DNA of 64,000 bases from Lycorma delicatula (Eukaryota > Arthropoda > Insecta > Hemiptera > Fulgoridae): assembly GCF_047948215.1 (NCBI RefSeq), contig NC_134455.1, positions 308,096,147-308,160,146 of the forward strand, in the 5' to 3' direction. Shown here one piece after another: positions 11,406 through 23,171 of the stretch. The translations under genes and the position numbers were made by a program. The notes beneath the pieces are model-generated. The model was given only the letters and a program-made list of their open reading frames with translations, was not told the origin of the DNA and did not search any database. How positions within the stretch are numbered: position 1 is the stretch's first letter; every line of letters begins with the position of its first letter.

Positions 11406-13055
11406 CTACATATTGCTTAAGTAAACATTACATTGTTTTATCATCAATCCCGCTGCACAAATAATAAAAAACTTTGAGAATGTGGAAACTCGAAATGAGC
11501 ACTGATCATTAGTAATTAAAAAAATCCTTTACTTGAAGTAAACTCAATTTAAACTTTATTTGCTATTTTATAAGAAACTTAAAAATCTTTATAAAATTCA
11601 ACGGTAGTTGAATGATAATATGTAATTATTTACCACGAGTGAATAAAGTGGTTTTCATAGTAATCCGTGTAAACCACTGCTGTCAAAATTGCATTTAGGC
11701 GTAACCTCTACTGCATTATCAACTCACTCAAGATGACAATGGAAACGCATGCACCGACAAGAAGTTGTTAGTTTGTATTCAGCGGTATTAGTATTAGAGT
11801 GGGACTGAGAGTTGCACAGTGCGGTGCGGTGGTTTAGTCCGTTCCACTTCTGTTTGGAATTGATGCAAATAAAAGCTCTACTCGATATCGGATGGCTGTT
11901 TCCTAAGCCCTTTGAAAATCAGTAACGTGATGCACCCCGATATTATATTTAATCATATACGTAATAATATTAGTTGTTATTAATGTTAGGTGTTAATAAT
12001 ATTATCGTTATTTATAAAAATAATACAACAAAATATGATATTAAATTGTTTATATTATGTAGTAGGACAATTTATAAATTGTTTTATCTTTATTTTTCTT
12101 AAAGCTGCTGACGGCTGATTGAACGGGGAAAAGAAAACACATACAGACTGACGGCAACAGTTGAAATGGTTTTACTATCATTAACAATTAATAATATGAT
12201 TAACAATCTCTATCTGTAAAAAGTATCCACAGTATAACGATATGTCACAAGGTGATCATGTCACGAAAAGTAACCCTAAAAAACGTCTTCATAAAGTTAA
12301 TTGCTGAAGAGATATCAAGCAATTCATTTTTTTTTTCTTACTTAAGAGTTGAACTATCATATTAACAGATTACCTTAATTATTTCAGGATACGCACTAAC
12401 ATGGAACATGGCTACATATTTTTTGTTTCATTAAATATTAATGTTTCATTAAAATATTAATTTCAGGATACGCACTAACATGGAACATGGCTACATATTT
12501 TTTGTTTCATTAAAAGCGTTAACACTAATTGTGATTTAATAACTACGTACATGAACTCATCATTAATCATTAATAACTAAATCATGAACTCATTTTCCTA
12601 ACATTTAAGATGATTTAATATAATTGAGTTTGTATGTTATCAGAAGACACTCGAGTATTGCAGACCAATTGGATGTTCTGTTAAAACACGATAAAAGTTT
12701 CCTTGAATAGAAATCTAACAAAAATATTTCTTGTTCACTAATGTTTCAAATTCGCTAAATTCAGTGGGATATTTTTATTTCTTTCTGAACGTGAAAAAGA
12801 AGCCAGATTAGACAATGAGTAGACTGATGACAAATCTTTACGAAAAGAAATTTAAGCTGTACTTGTAAGGAGTTATAAGTCGGTCTCCCACCTAATACTT
12901 TTCTGGAAGCTCTATTTGTTTTTATATGTGGAAATAATACAATATTCATTTAAGATAAAAATAAAACTGCTATTTTAAAACGGTTTAAATTTTAATTTCA
13001 ACATCATTATTAAATTTAAAATAAGACTAGTAAAAAATCACCAACTTAACGTATT
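11406..13055. other. AT-rich noncoding DNA
   Basis: No supported gene. It holds a 54-bp exact direct duplication (listed separately). About 11650-11950 is slightly less AT-rich with no coherent frame. Confidence 0.6.
12382..12514 (+). repeat. 54-bp exact direct repeat, 79-bp period
   Basis: Two identical 54-base copies start TTTCAGGATACGCACTAAC at 12382-12435 and 12461-12514, separated by 25 bases of AT-rich sequence related to the copy edges. Their exact identity implies a recent local duplication. Confidence 0.9.
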
Positions 13056-13059
13056 AAAC

Positions 13060-16000
13060 GGGAGGTGGCTCAGCGAGAGGCGGTTAACGTGTTCCTGGTA
13101 TCTGAGTCGAACAAGGCTTTGGTGGAGGGACCTCGCTGGATGGTGAATCGGACTTCCGGGGCGGCCATTGGGCTCCCATCGGCTAGTGTGCCAATGGTCG
13201 GCTGGGGATCAGAAAGAGGCTTTGTATGTGAGCTGACCTCGCGGCTTGGTGGTGAACAGCTGCTACCACTCGCCCACACCGACATAGAGGATTTCCTTAC
13301 CTTCTTGGACGATTTAGGTGAAGAGATCACCAGGAATAGGAGCAGGAGTGTACTGGTGGTGGGGGACTTTAACGCCAAGTCCCCCGAATTTTCTGGTCGA
13401 GTAACGTCAATTAGGGGCCTTCACCTGAGTGAGCGGGTGAGTCTGCCGGGGCTCAGCATTATTAACGAGAAGGCGACATTTTCCAACGGGGAGAATCGAG
13501 ATCGGCCATATACTTGGCATTTGTTACGGAGGATCGTGTTGACGACTATTGTAACTGGAAACTGCTGGAGAAGGAATGTCTATCAGATCATAGGCTCATC
13601 GTGTTTGATTCAATGACAAGTCACAGAATTGACCTTTCCGCGAGGTTGGTCACCTCCAAGATAGGTTGCTGCGTCGAGTTCTCCTGGAGGATTGGAGCCC
13701 GCCTGATCGAAGCCGAGTCTCATGAGGAGTTTGCAAAGATAGTAACGAACGAGTGTAGCTTTCTCGGGTAACTTACACTCGACCGAGGCGACGGCACGTT
13801 TATTGGTGGAGTGTGAAACTTAACAGGTTGCACAAGCATTCATGGGTCTGGAGAAGGGACTAGCAGCGTAGTAGAGGACGGGACTCTGTACGCTCCGAGG
13901 ATTTACGACAGGAGTATCTAATGTCCAGGGCGACTCTTAAGTATGCCATAAACAGGCGAAGAGGAGGTGTTGGAGGGAACTGTGCGACAGTGTTGAAGGA
14001 GACCCGTGGGACCGGGAATGCCGGGTTGCGACTGGGAGGTTTGGTCAGTCCGCTGCCAGTTCTGACAGAGGAGCACATGCGGGAAGTGGGAGAGCATTGT
14101 TCCCGAATGGTGAAGACCTTCTGCGGGAAGATAGTGGTTGACGTCATTCCGACCGTTCGTGTCGAGAAGTTGGTCCGGGCCAGTAGGCGGATGAGACTAG
14201 ACGGGTCCAGGACTAGAGTCCTGGCCCGGATGGCATACCGGTATAAGTAGTCCGCATCTTAGTGGAGGAGACACCGGCGGAGGTCTTCCAAATAACATGC
14301 TACACCATGGTTCCTTTCGGGAAGATTGGAAGTGGTCGAGGTTGGTCTTGGTGAAGAAACCTCGTACGGTGGAGGCGCCCACTTCGTATAGGCCGAAGTC
14401 TTATTAATGATATCACGAAGCTTTTCGAGAGGATGCTCGATGCCAGGCTCCGTGAGGAAATTATGGTGAACGAAGGGCTGCACGTGAGGCAATATGTCTT
14501 TCGACCAGGGGGGTCGACGGTCGATGCAGTCGACCGCGGTGATGAAGATTGTGGATCCAGCAGCGGCGGACAATTGGAGGACACGCAGGATTCCGGTGGT
14601 GATACTCCTCGACGTCCGAAATGCCTTTAACTCCCTCAGGTGGAACTCCGTCTTGCGGGCACTGAGGGGGTGGGGTGTGAGAGGCTATCTTAGGAGGATG
14701 TTGGAAGACTATATTAATGATAGGAAGCTGGTATACAAGCTTGGTGACGCTGATCTCTGGTTCTGGTCCACGTGTGGGGTGCCCTAGGGCTCCGTTTTAA
14801 GCCCCCACTTACGGAATATCGTGTTCGATGGAGTCCTCCAGTTGTGATACCCGTGGAGTGTCATCCCTATCACCTACGCTGATGATTTGGCCCTGGTGGT
14901 GGAGGCAAAGACAAAAGAGGAGGTGGCGGGAATGCCGTTATCGTGGTGGTCGGTGAATGGTTGGCCGGGGTGGGACTCTAACTGTCCTGCGATAAATCTC
15001 TGTCTGTCCCAATGGCGGGAAAGAGGCGTACCCTTCCCGATTTCGATGGAGGGAGCGATGGTCCAATCACGAAGCCGCCAAGTATCTTGCGGTGTGGTTG
15101 GGCCATAGGCGGTCATTCACTCTTCACATCCAGGCGGTGAGTGAGAATGCTGGGCAGATTGTCAAGAACTTGATTAAGTTACTATCGAACGTTCGAGGGC
15201 TCCTTACGTCGAAGAAGAGGCTGTACGCGTTTGTGGCGACCTCGATCGCCCTCTTTGCTGCCCCAGTGTGGAAGAGAGCCATGGCGGTAGGGCTAACAGA
15301 AACTGTTGGAGGGAGTACAGCGCCGTATGGCTCTTAAGGTGGCAACAGCATACGCCTCGGTCTCGACTAAGGCGGTGCTAGTGGTGACTGGGACGCCGCC
15401 ACTTCAACAGCTGGTGACGGCTCATGCGCAAGTTTATCAGGGTGTGTCTAAGGACGTACAAGAATTGGCAAACCAGGTGGAATGCGCCAGCGAATGGAGG
15501 TGGACGCACATTGAGCCGCAGGCCCGGAGGAAATTTGGCGAACTGGATTTCTGGTTGACACAATTCCTGACCGGCCATGGGGTGTTTAGTTCATACCTGT
15601 GTGGGTGAAGAAGAGCTGAAGACCTCTTCTGCTCCTACTATCAGGAGTTAGACACGCCGGAACACGTAATATTCCAGTGCCCGCGTTGGGACGAGGAACG
15701 CCGCAACTATGCTGCCGTAACTGGACATCTCGACGTGGGGAACCATCTTTGGAACAATGTTACGCAATTCGGTGGACTTCGACACTGTGACGGGTTTTGT
15801 GTCGGGAATACTACAATGAAATTTCGGGAAGCGAGGGGGTGAGATACACCTCCGTACGGAGCTGTCGTTCGCCCGTGCTTGCATGGGTGGGCGGTGGTGA
15901 TGAAGTGCAGGGACTCTCAAACCTCTGAGCTATAAGACTGAGTCCCGGCGGGACCATCCTTTCGGAGATGTCCCTGTTAGAGGCGAAGCACAATGGACCG

Positions 16001-16110
16001 AGTTCCGATTGCTGGGTGGTGGAAGCCGGGAATGGCATAGCCGGGCCTGGCGTTTCCGTCACCTGGCGGCTAGAGGCGAAGGCACCTCCCGGAACCGTGT
16101 TCATTCTTAA
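13060..16110 (+). mobile_element. R1-clade non-LTR retrotransposon, decayed, 5'-truncated
   Basis: The element enters abruptly near 13060 inside the apurinic endonuclease domain (VNVFLVSESNKALVEG). Endonuclease motif GDFNAKSPEF lies near 13360-13390. The reverse transcriptase follows in broken frames: a DVRNAFNSLRWNSVL block near 14610-14660, CGVP-stop-GS near 14775-14790, and an intact YADD catalytic box at 14874-14885. After it come VQRRMALKVATAYASVS (from 15310), LTGHGVFSSYL near 15570-15600 and the Cys/His-like tail LDTPEHVIFQCPRW near 15650-15690. A GC-rich 3' UTR with TAAGACTGAGTCCCGG follows to about 16110. ORF1 and the endonuclease start are missing. Multiple frameshifts and stops show it is inactive. 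R1-clade members are often site-specific in rDNA, but nothing here suggests an rDNA target. Confidence 0.88.
13065..15839 (+). pseudogene. Endonuclease/reverse transcriptase ORF2 remnant
   Basis: Broken coding region of the R1-like element. The first open piece (13065-13616) covers most of the endonuclease and ends by frameshift after NRDRPYTW. The linker (13514-14250) and polymerase fingers (from about 14400) continue in other frames. The palm piece 14494-14787 includes VVILLDVRNAFNSLRWN; the YADD box is in the frame starting at 14887. The thumb and C-terminal pieces fall in 15092-15337 and 15306-15608, and the Cys/His region follows in another frame. Several indels and at least one nonsense codon (in the GVPQGS motif) rule out a functional protein. 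High GC relative to the flanks marks it as an insertion. Confidence 0.85.
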
Positions 16111-18540
16111 TTGGGGGGATTTATTTCAAATGCACCCAATGGTTGCTAATCCTATTACAGTATTATTTATTTCGCTAATAAATATAAAATGTAAAACATG
16201 ATGTATCAAAAATATATACACACCAAATGTCGTGAAAATTCATATTTCGGTGCCTATTTTACATATTACAGCTGAAAATTTTACTGTAAATACACACATA
16301 AATATAGGGAATTCACATCAGTTTTGGCACGTTAAGGGATTTAAAAATGACACTTCAGGGAATTGCGTTTCCAGATAAAGCACACGAACACGTATTAACT
16401 GTCTTTTATTTAAAGTTTACAGTTCGAGCTTATAATTATTGCACAATGTTAAAATGTATCAACCTACGTAAAATAAATCAATTTACAACTTTAATTAAGA
16501 AAATTAATTAACAAGAAATTTTTAATATATTTTTATTTATAGTAAATAAAGCGTGTATAAATTGAATCGTTTTAAAATATAAAATTAAATGGAATTAATT
16601 CATTAATTAATTACATAAAAAGTTAATTCATTAATTAATTTAATAAAAATTTAATTAAAAAAATTAAGAAACTGTTCAATTTAAAAATTAAGCAGAGATT
16701 TTCGTTACAGCACTCAAAAGATTAATCATATAAGACTATCTATTCTCAGGGAAAAAAATACTAATATAATTTGTTTAAATTTCATATCTCTAACTATGAT
16801 GTAATTGTAGAACAGCGAATTAAAAAACCTTTACTTTGTAAAAACCCCTGCTAAAAATAGTGATACAAGATGATTTCAGTGAAACACAATTATTTTCATT
16901 AAAGATAATTTTTTATACCTAACGCTGCTTTTTTTCACACCGTTGGATAGGGGTGAATGCTTCACTGCTCAACAGCTTATATTATTTATGATAATACTGT
17001 GATTTATCCAAAGTTAACAAAATACAAACGTACACATGTCAAACATAACTTTCAGTTGTTGCTTCATGAATCATAAATAAAACTGTAATAAAATTAAAGT
17101 GATAAGAATAACAATTTCAGAACAAACAACCACAACATTTTAAGTACAGTACTATTCACTATCTGTTAGACTAAATAATTAAAGTGAAATGAGATAAATT
17201 ATTAAGGTAAATAAACAAAAAGAATTTTGTTTATTTTAAATTCCTCTAGAAGCTTACTAACTTGTAATTAATCATAATTATCGTAAGTTGTTATAATAAT
17301 AATAATAACAATCCTTAACAGTTACTATATCTTATTGATTATGATTATTCATACACTACTGTAATCTAAAGTTGTTCAGAAAACATCGTTTCCTAGACTT
17401 TCTCATTTTCTCGTTAATAATAAAGATAAATCTTTTATAACAAAATTTTCAGACTATCTCTGCTATAAAAATACGTAAATACAAATATTTTTACAAAACA
17501 TAGATTTTACACAACTTGACTAAAAACAAAAAACCTAATATTAAAAATTCATTAAATCTATTTATTTATAACTTTACTCAAAATAAATTCAGCATACCTT
17601 ACGATTCCAAAGCTATTACAAAATTTCTTAAAAAATAGTAACTTATTTAACATTAAAAATAATAATTTAAAAAATTATAACTTATTTGTCTCCATGCAAT
17701 GAACAAACTTATTTCCCATGCAGTCTACAACAAAAACAAAACCTATATAAACTTATTCTAATAAAATGGGCTTATAATAAAATAATAGTTCTAATTACGT
17801 GTGTATATCTTGTTACTACGAGATATAAGAAAACTTTAGGAAATTATTCTAACAATTGAAGACGAATCACACATAAAAATAATTTTAGTTATTAATTGCT
17901 GAACTATTTTAATTTGATTCCAAACGTATAATTCATTAAATTATTATGACATCGCGTAAAACCTATTTTACCAAATTTTGGAGCAATAAAAGTACTAATA
18001 GCAGGATAAATTAGCTGTGAAATTTTGTACAGTAGAAATGATTCGCTAATTAGTGAGTCTAATGATTTGGTAAAAATTTACAATAATAGGAATCATTAAA
18101 AATATGAAACTATCTTTTTTTCTCTCCGTTTTAAGTAAATACTTAAACAGAATACTCAGTAAACCTAAGATTAATGCGATAATCTTGGCTTGCCAGCTGT
18201 TGAAAGGGTCGCTGGGTAGCGGGAATCAAAGTGAAAACCGTTACATCTGAAACATCTGGTTTTAACTTTAATTTCCGCTAAAAATCTGTTAGTTTTTTAA
18301 TAGATCTATAAGGTACTGTACTTCAGTATGAGGCTGTTGAGGATAGCATAAATTAATAATAATGTAAGCAGAAGTGTAATAAGCGGTTTACAGAAAACTT
18401 TACTCATAATATTACCATAAAATAATTTTTAAATCAAAAAATATTTAAACCAAAATTAATAAAATATTTATTAATTAATAAAATATTTATTAATTTAAAC
18501 AAATTTAACATTAATTACAATTTTATATATTTCTCTTTTT
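16111..18540. other. AT-rich noncoding DNA
   Basis: No supported gene. A palindromic AT repeat, TTAATTCATTAATTAATT, occurs twice near 16595-16645. A similar palindromic tandem, TAATAAAATATTTATTAAT, occurs near 18460-18500. Confidence 0.6.
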
Positions 18541-18845
18541 TCCCCACGACGGAACGGAGACGGTATATGCGTTTGTGGTAAGAGGTTGTGTGTTTGTTAC
18601 CATTTTCCTCCTATTTCGATGCGGTTTTTTTGCATTACATAGGTATCACCTCAGAACATTCTTAGATTAGTGTTACGATTACAAGCCGCCAAGGGGCGCT
18701 GCGTAGATATGTTTCTTCAAAACGGCCTTTTGAAGTCCGTCTAACTCCAGCAAGGCTACATATTGTGTGGATTAATTTTCACTGCTCAAATATACTAAAC
18801 TTCCCAGCCTACAAATGTCCCACTGTTGGGTATAGGCCTACTATT
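18541..18845 (-). repeat. Dispersed repeat with CCCACTGTTGGGTATAGGCC motif
   Basis: A GC-richer block ends with CAGCCTACAAATGTCCCACTG then TTGGGTATAGGCCTA (18805-18840). Variants of this string (CCCACTGCTGGGCATAGGCC) are, from memory, common at the 3' ends of non-LTR elements in many invertebrate genomes. Read on the minus strand it would be the end of such an element. No coding frame survives, so class and orientation are uncertain. Confidence 0.4.
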
Positions 18846-20619
18846 CTTTAAAAAGTAAAAAATAAAATTAAAAATTAAAGTTTTTAAAAACTCCACGACG
18901 AAAAAACCTTAAAATAATTAAATAACTGTATTTTTACCTTATAATCCTCTGTGAAATTGTAAACTGTGAATAAAATTTAAGATTTTAAATGACCGTCGTG
19001 CGTGACTATGTTGATAACTAAAGCTTATCATTATGCAGTCTACAGGTTGTAAGTTAAAATACAGTTATTTAATTATTTCATTTTTGATAAGGTTATTTTT
19101 CGTGGTTTTTTTTAAATTTAATTTTTCTTTAAACTAAATTATTAATTTTAATGAAGCATTTCGTAAATTTTATTTTCCAATAAATTATTTTTTACCTTTT
19201 ACCTTGTTAGTTTAAAATAAAGCGTGAATGTATCATAATTAACGAGCCTCAGATGATCAGTATAAATACTATAGTCAATTTGTAATGAAAATATCTCAAT
19301 GGATATTGACAATACTTATTTACTGCGAATACATCACCAAATAAATTATTATATATATTACTTTATATATATATATATAGTAATATACATGTTGTAATGT
19401 ACATGCTGTGTTAGGATAAGAAATTGACAGTTGAAAAATTTTTAACTTGGCATAAAAAAGTAATTTTTCTAAACATCGAGAGCTGTATAATATCTCTTTG
19501 TATAACCATGAATTTTAATTTAAATAGTCATAATCGAAATTTGACAGCTGTAATTAAACTGCCAGTTTTGATTATAAATCTTAATCCTAAATTTTTAATT
19601 GTTTAAACTTTATCAATAATATATAGTTGTGAAAATCAAACGAATATTTTCAGAAAATATTAAAATAAAAATCATAAGAATGGTCCGTTCGATCTGTGAA
19701 TAGGAAGAATAAAACATTCCTGTCTGTGAGGTACATTGTGTTTTTCTACATTTTTCAGAAATCATCAGATTAAAAAACTATCACAAAGTGCTGCTGAAAG
19801 AAAATGCCTTCATTTAAAACCCTTCGAAACTTTATAGAAATATATTTGGTAAAAAAAAATCTTTCCAAAAAAATATTAAAAAACTTTTATTTAAAAAAAA
19901 GTAATTTTTTTAACTTTAAAAAACGTACACGTGATATTTTTTCAAAATTCACACTAAGGAAATGATTTTTTTTTAATCATTGTCTTTTACTTCAAATTAT
20001 CTTACACGAGAAAAGAAATTAATTTTAATAAGGGATTCATTTTTATTAATTGTAAATATTTTTAACATTGATGTAAATTTTCAACAACTTCAAAATTGTT
20101 TTCGCCCCTTAATCTATTTTTGTTGTACTAATAGTATTTCGATATAGTGCCAATAGAATGACAGAGCAATATATTTACAGACACAACGCATTAGCCAACT
20201 TTAACGTTAAAGCAGCAAGCGGCGTGTAAAATTACACTGAGAAGGGCTTTGTAATTCGTTAGCTTTTAATTATATTAAAACAAAACTTAAAGATAAATAT
20301 GTGCTGAGCTTCTTGAAGAACAATTACAAAAATTATCTGTATTTTGTTATAACTTTAATAGCTATAACCGATTTTATAATTTTCTCTCTAAGTGTATGTC
20401 CATTTGTTGTGCTCTAATTTTGTCTAGCAATGTAATTTATATATTTTTTTTCAAAATCTTTTAATGTCACCATCCCATGTGGTAGAAGATGGTAAAGATT
20501 GTTAAAGACGAGCGAATACCCACGCTCGGTGTTAGAAAGAGCGTAGGTATAAAAAGAGGTCGTCTGACTCAAATACTTTTAGAAAGCATGCTTAAAAGAA
20601 TATGAAACCTATAATCTAA
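18846..20619. other. AT-rich noncoding DNA
   Basis: No supported gene. It contains a short (TA)n tract near 19350-19380. Bases about 20140-20260 and 20460-20580 are less AT-rich but carry no coherent frame. Confidence 0.6.
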
Positions 20620-20865
20620 TTTATAAATTTAAGAAAACTAAAAATATTCGATAATTGAGAATGTAATAAATAACATTTCCAAAGTTTTGACAAAATTCCG
20701 ACTGAAATATTTTAAGAGAAGAGTTATTTATAATCTGTATAAGAATCAGATAGAATTTGTAAGAATAAAGGATAAATAATAGCAAGCTCTGATTCGAAAG
20801 AAGTAAGACAAGAAGACAATCTGTTTCCTTAACATTTCAATCTATAAAAAAGGCTATAATCTGTC
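20620..20865 (+). pseudogene. Reverse transcriptase fragment (non-LTR)
   Basis: A plus-strand frame reads KRRVIYNLYKNQIEFV near 20715-20770 and then a decayed GVRQGCNLSP-type box (EVRQEDNLFP) near 20798-20830. This is the palm block before the catalytic motif in a widespread non-LTR family of insects. Two consecutive stops interrupt it. It breaks off near 20862, where jockey-type sequence on the other strand begins. The matching C-terminal end of the same kind of element lies at 22540-22800 on the same strand, so both may be one element split by later insertions. Confidence 0.6.
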
Positions 20866-21470
20866 ATCGTCATCGTCAACTGCTAAGATGGCCGTACAAT
20901 CAACATGCGATTGCAACAGATTCTGGACAAAAAAGGACAGCAGTATACACTACAAATGAAACCGATCCCGATATCCTGCGACACTCCCGAGGCATTTTCA
21001 AAGAAGTTAGATAGACCTTGATTATACCTAACCCGCGAGAAGAGATTGTCTAAATAACTTCGCAAAATCAAATAAGGTTGAGAAAAGTAAGATTTCAATT
21101 TGAAGAGCAGGCCTGGTAACTAAACCTTGTTGAAGGCCTGTGGAATGTCTAAAAACTCCGCAGAGCAGTCCTCTTTCTTTCGAGACGCCCGATAATAACA
21201 TTATATATTCTATGGGTTTGTTCTAAAGTTTATTTGCCACTTTTAATGCCAAAATGATGGTCGATTATTATATCCTCGCATTCCAAAATAGGCCATAGCC
21301 TTTGAAGAAAAGGCTTGTAGAAGATCTTAGATAAAATCGGCAGGAGAGCAATCGGCCTGTAAGAAGAAATTTCTTGTGAGGGTTTACCTGGTTTTAAGAT
21401 CATGTCATCTGAGAGACTTTCCATTCCATAGGGAAAGTCGGTCATCCGAAGAACAGGGAGTCTTTCTTAT
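20866..21470 (-). pseudogene. Jockey-type reverse transcriptase fragment
   Basis: Minus-strand frames encode, in order, the fingers motif MILKPGKPSQEISSYRPIAL with LLPILSKIFY (21290-21400), a THRIYNVIIG block near 21200, a LKSYFSQPYLILRSYLDN block near 21080, and a decayed GVPQGS (ASGVSQDIG) near 21000. The catalytic YADD is destroyed: only DCTAILAVDDDDD remains near 20870-20910. Frames shift several times. Neither the endonuclease nor the 3' end is present here. The left end is the truncation against the plus-strand fragment; the right end abuts the truncated mariner. Confidence 0.75.
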
Positions 21471-21484
21471 TTTTTCTATTCCCT

Positions 21485-22338
21485 TCAGTTGACTAGATAT
21501 CGTTCTGCATTAATGGTGTACTCGAAAAAAATAGGATCGATTATTTTCTTCCGCGATATCGCGCACCACACGCCCAACTTCTGCGGGTATAATTGTTTTT
21601 CGTGATAAACGTGGGAATTTTCAGCACTCCAAATTCTACTGTTTTGGCTGTTTACGTAGCCATCCAAACGAAACCGTGCTTCATCTGTGAAAAATAACGA
21701 ATCCATAACATTAATTCCCTCACGCAGAAATCGACGGAACCATTGACAATATTGTAGCCGTTTTTCTTTGTCGGGCTCAAGAAGTTGATGAACCGTTTGA
21801 ATGCGATAAGGTTATAATTGTAATTGTTTGGTCGCCCGATGAACAGTTGATTTAGACAAATTAATTTCAGCAGACATACGCCTGATCGATTTATTTGGCG
21901 AGGCGAGTAATCGGTCTTTGATTTCAGTGACTGTATCTGTATTCAACACTGACGCAGATCTTTTGTGTTCCTTTTTATTAGCAGAACCAGTCTCTCTAAA
22001 TTTTGCAACTAAACTTAATACTGATGTTTTGTTAGGAGCTGGTTTATCTGGGTACTTATGGCGAAACAAATCTTGCACTGCAACCACTGATTTTGTACTG
22101 AAGTACGACTCAACAATGAAAACACGTTCATCTAGCGAAAACACCATATTGTCTCTAGCAATACACTGAACGTTATGATTGCATTGTTGTTACTATCGGT
22201 TGTGTTCTACTGAGTCGCCGCGATGTTCAGATGTTGGACGAGTCCATTTCAGTAACGAGTAAGGGAGTAAGCTTGACTTTTGAAATTTCATGGATGAGTG
22301 ATTGATGGGTTGCGTTTTATATGAGACACTCTGTAGTA
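21485..22338 (-). mobile_element. Truncated mariner-family element (5' half)
   Basis: The transposase starts at 22147 (MVFSLDERVFIVESYF). The N-terminal paired-like helix-turn-helix half follows (RETGSANKK, then LLASPNKSIRRMSAE). After one in-frame TAA (21812-21814) the same frame continues through YCQWFRRFLREGINVMDSLF to the first catalytic Asp in FFTDEARFRLDG, then YVNSQNSRIWSAE and LGVWCAISRKKI. Homology stops near 21487, after INAERY, where jockey sequence begins, so the second and third catalytic Asp are missing. A 5' inverted terminus is likely at about 22310-22336 (minus strand: ACTACAGAGTGTCTCATAT). Confidence 0.85.
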
Positions 22339-22539
22339 TCTGATAATAAATAAGTACTTTCAATTCGACACTAAAATTAAAAATAATTTTCAATAGGAAT
22401 AAAAGAACACATCCATCACAAATAACAGCTGTTTTTCTCAGTATCAAATACACAGGCAGATCTAAAAATTAAAAAAAATTGTTGAAAAGTGTATGGGTAG
22501 AATTTGAAATGAGAAAATCTTAAAACGAAAAAGGGAGGT

Positions 22540-22800
22540 AAGAAATTGTAGCTAAATTTTATAAAAAGACGAATTAGGTGGCTGGGTCTTGTATTCGGAC
22601 ACACGTTTAGTTAATTTGATGGCTGGACTTGTAGAAGATGAAAACTGTACAGAAATACAAAGACTGGAGTATATGAAATAGATAATTGAGAATGTAGAAT
22701 ATAGTAAATAAATAAGCTAAGGTTACAGGATTAGTGTAGAACAGAAAAGAATGAATAGCATCAAACTAATTATTTGACTGATGACTCAAAAAAACAAAAA
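22540..22800 (+). pseudogene. 3' end of a non-LTR retrotransposon
   Basis: One decayed frame reads KKTN-stop-VAGS, then LVEDENCTEIQRLEYMK, EIIENVG-like and NRKEWIASN-like blocks, ending LIDDSKKQK-like before an A-rich end. This is the charged C-terminal tail seen after the thumb of a common insect non-LTR family, whose 3' end reads AACCAGTCAAATGACTGA in better copies (here ACTAATTATTTGACTGATG). Several stops interrupt it. An opposite-strand relative lies at 55661-55910. Confidence 0.55.
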
Positions 22801-22987
22801 TGTCATCCCAAAATATAAATTTACTGGAATTTTTATTGATGTATGTTTTGTTTAGTTTACAGCTTGAAAATAATTAATAACTTTAAATAATTAATAATTA
22901 GTAACTCTTTTTCTTAATACTTCTATTTATACTCGCATCAGCAATTAAAGTCATTAGCGACTTATCAGTGTAATGTAACAAACTCAC

Positions 22988-23171
22988 GCCGACCATTCCC
23001 GAGACGTGTGGTTAATTGAAACTCAATCACGAAAAACCACGGATATCCATGATCTAATAATATTCAAATACGAATAAAAGCAACGATCTTTATTAGGATT
23101 TTAACCTAAGAACTCAACATCGAAATCAGCTGATTTACGACGAGTTTACCACTAGGCCAACCCGGTGGGTT
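22988..23171 (-). repeat. SINE family 1, head and body only
   Basis: The minus-strand copy starts ACCGGGTTGGCCTAGTGGTA near 23165, has a B-box-like region GGTTAAAATCC, and runs through GATCATGGATATCCGTGG to AACCACACGTCTCGGGAATG. It ends near 22988 without the tail, so it is 3'-truncated. Confidence 0.8.
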
